From positions 1-5,926 of the forward strand of contig CAMCQW010000132.1 of NCBI GenBank assembly GCA_945877045.1: 5,926 nt of DNA, written 5' to 3'. This DNA is from Chryseobacterium gleum (GTDB lineage Bacteria > Bacteroidota > Bacteroidia > Flavobacteriales_D > Crocinitomicaceae). A model generated the notes under the pieces. The model made no database searches. It saw nothing but the letters and a program-made list of their open reading frames with translations, and was not told the origin of the DNA. Shown in pieces: positions 5,476 through 5,926 of this stretch (position 1 is the stretch's first letter; the number at the start of each line of letters is the position of its first letter). The translations under genes were made by a program, and so were the position numbers.

Positions 5476-5926
5476 ATGAAAAGTGTTACTACATGCCTAT
5501 TTATACTCATTCTAGCAATCCTTTTTTCTTGCAATAGGAATAAGTACCATGTAAATATAGAAAATATTTCCCACCCACTTGAATTTATTAACCTTGATTC
5601 TATTCTTTACACAACCCATGGCGGTGCATTACTAAAAAAGAAAAATGAATTCCTGAAAAAAGATGCTGACCTATTCAATTATAATCTTGAGTATTGTTAC
5701 CACATCAAAACCTCCTCAGATACGGCCTTTCAGAATGGAATTTCCTTGTTTTTTCAAGATAAATACATCCAACGATTAGAAAAAACCATTGCCAAACAAT
5801 TTTCAATTAAAGAAAGAAAAGAAGTAGAATTACGCGACGCATTTAAACGCTTAAAATACCATTTTCCAAAGGGGAATTTACCACTGCGGATCGCTTATAT
5901 CAACTCGCTTTTTACAGCAAGTGCTA
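5476..5926 (+). CDS. gldB: Gliding motility lipoprotein GldB (partial, N-terminal 150 codons)
   Basis: The reading frame is open from ATG 5476 to the window end, so the C-terminal half is missing because of the window boundary, not a mutation. The start MKSVTTCLFILILAILFSCNR is a lipoprotein signal with lipobox LFSC and lipidated Cys19. After it, the segment FINLDSILY (about 38-46) corresponds to the 'I.RFD..LF' region of GldB, and ELRDAFKRLKYHFPKGNLP (about 118-136) to the conserved 'L..AF..IKYYFP....P' region, followed by IAYINS. In Flavobacterium johnsoniae GldB is an essential envelope lipoprotein for gliding and type IX secretion, and homologues also occur in non-gliding Bacteroidota; the full protein is about 320 residues. 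gldC usually follows and would lie beyond the right edge. nadE, on the opposite strand beyond one intervening gene, is its known flavobacterial neighbour, which supports the call. The assignment rests on recalled family pattern. Confidence 0.8.
   Translation, partial: MKSVTTCLFILILAILFSCNRNKYHVNIENISHPLEFINLDSILYTTHGGALLKKKNEFLKKDADLFNYNLEYCYHIKTSSDTAFQNGISLFFQDKYIQRLEKTIAKQFSIKERKEVELRDAFKRLKYHFPKGNLPLRIAYINSLFTASA

Overview
The window is AT-rich (about one third G+C by eye) and almost certainly comes from a Bacteroidota genome, most likely order Flavobacteriales. Three things point there: a gldB-type gliding lipoprotein gene next to nadE and an Adx-type [2Fe-2S] ferredoxin; Bacteroidota-style lipoproteins and an outer-membrane barrel; and promoter-like TAnnTTTG '-7' elements with no convincing Shine-Dalgarno sequences upstream of starts. 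I cannot name the genus.

Layout. 1-128 is an AT-rich spacer with a leftward TAnnTTTG element that probably serves a gene beyond the left edge. 129-981 (minus) holds two genes of unknown function, read in the order 64-aa soluble protein then 212-aa two-helix membrane protein, 19 nt apart. 982-1132 is a divergent spacer with a perfect 16-bp palindrome and a possible leaderless promoter for the next gene. 1133-3025 (plus) is a complete ABC-F ATPase of the ribosome-acting class. 3117-3865 (plus) is a tight two-gene unit: a Rieske-fold lipoprotein that appears to have lost its cluster ligands, then a [2Fe-2S] ferredoxin. 3862-5430 (minus) is an outer-membrane beta-barrel gene followed by nadE (NAD+ synthetase); nadE meets the ferredoxin gene tail to tail with a 4-nt overlap. 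5476-5926 (plus) is the first 150 codons of gldB, cut by the window end.

How they fit. The ferredoxin, nadE and gldB neighbourhood is, from memory, a recurrent flavobacterial cluster. Here it is rearranged: nadE lies opposite gldB, with a barrel gene between them. GldB is required for gliding and type IX secretion in Flavobacterium johnsoniae, so the barrel might be an envelope partner, but its PorT-like appearance reflects fold only. The 45-nt spacer between the barrel gene and gldB carries two opposed '-7' elements that form an imperfect palindrome, suggesting mutually exclusive transcription.

The window is mostly ordinary core and housekeeping content. I do not see a convincing undescribed defence, mobile or biosynthetic system. 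The points most worth a second look are the opposed promoters, the forced non-ATG start of nadE, the ligand-less Rieske lipoprotein, and the unrecognised small/membrane protein pair. No tRNA, rRNA, CRISPR, insertion sequence or riboswitch was seen.
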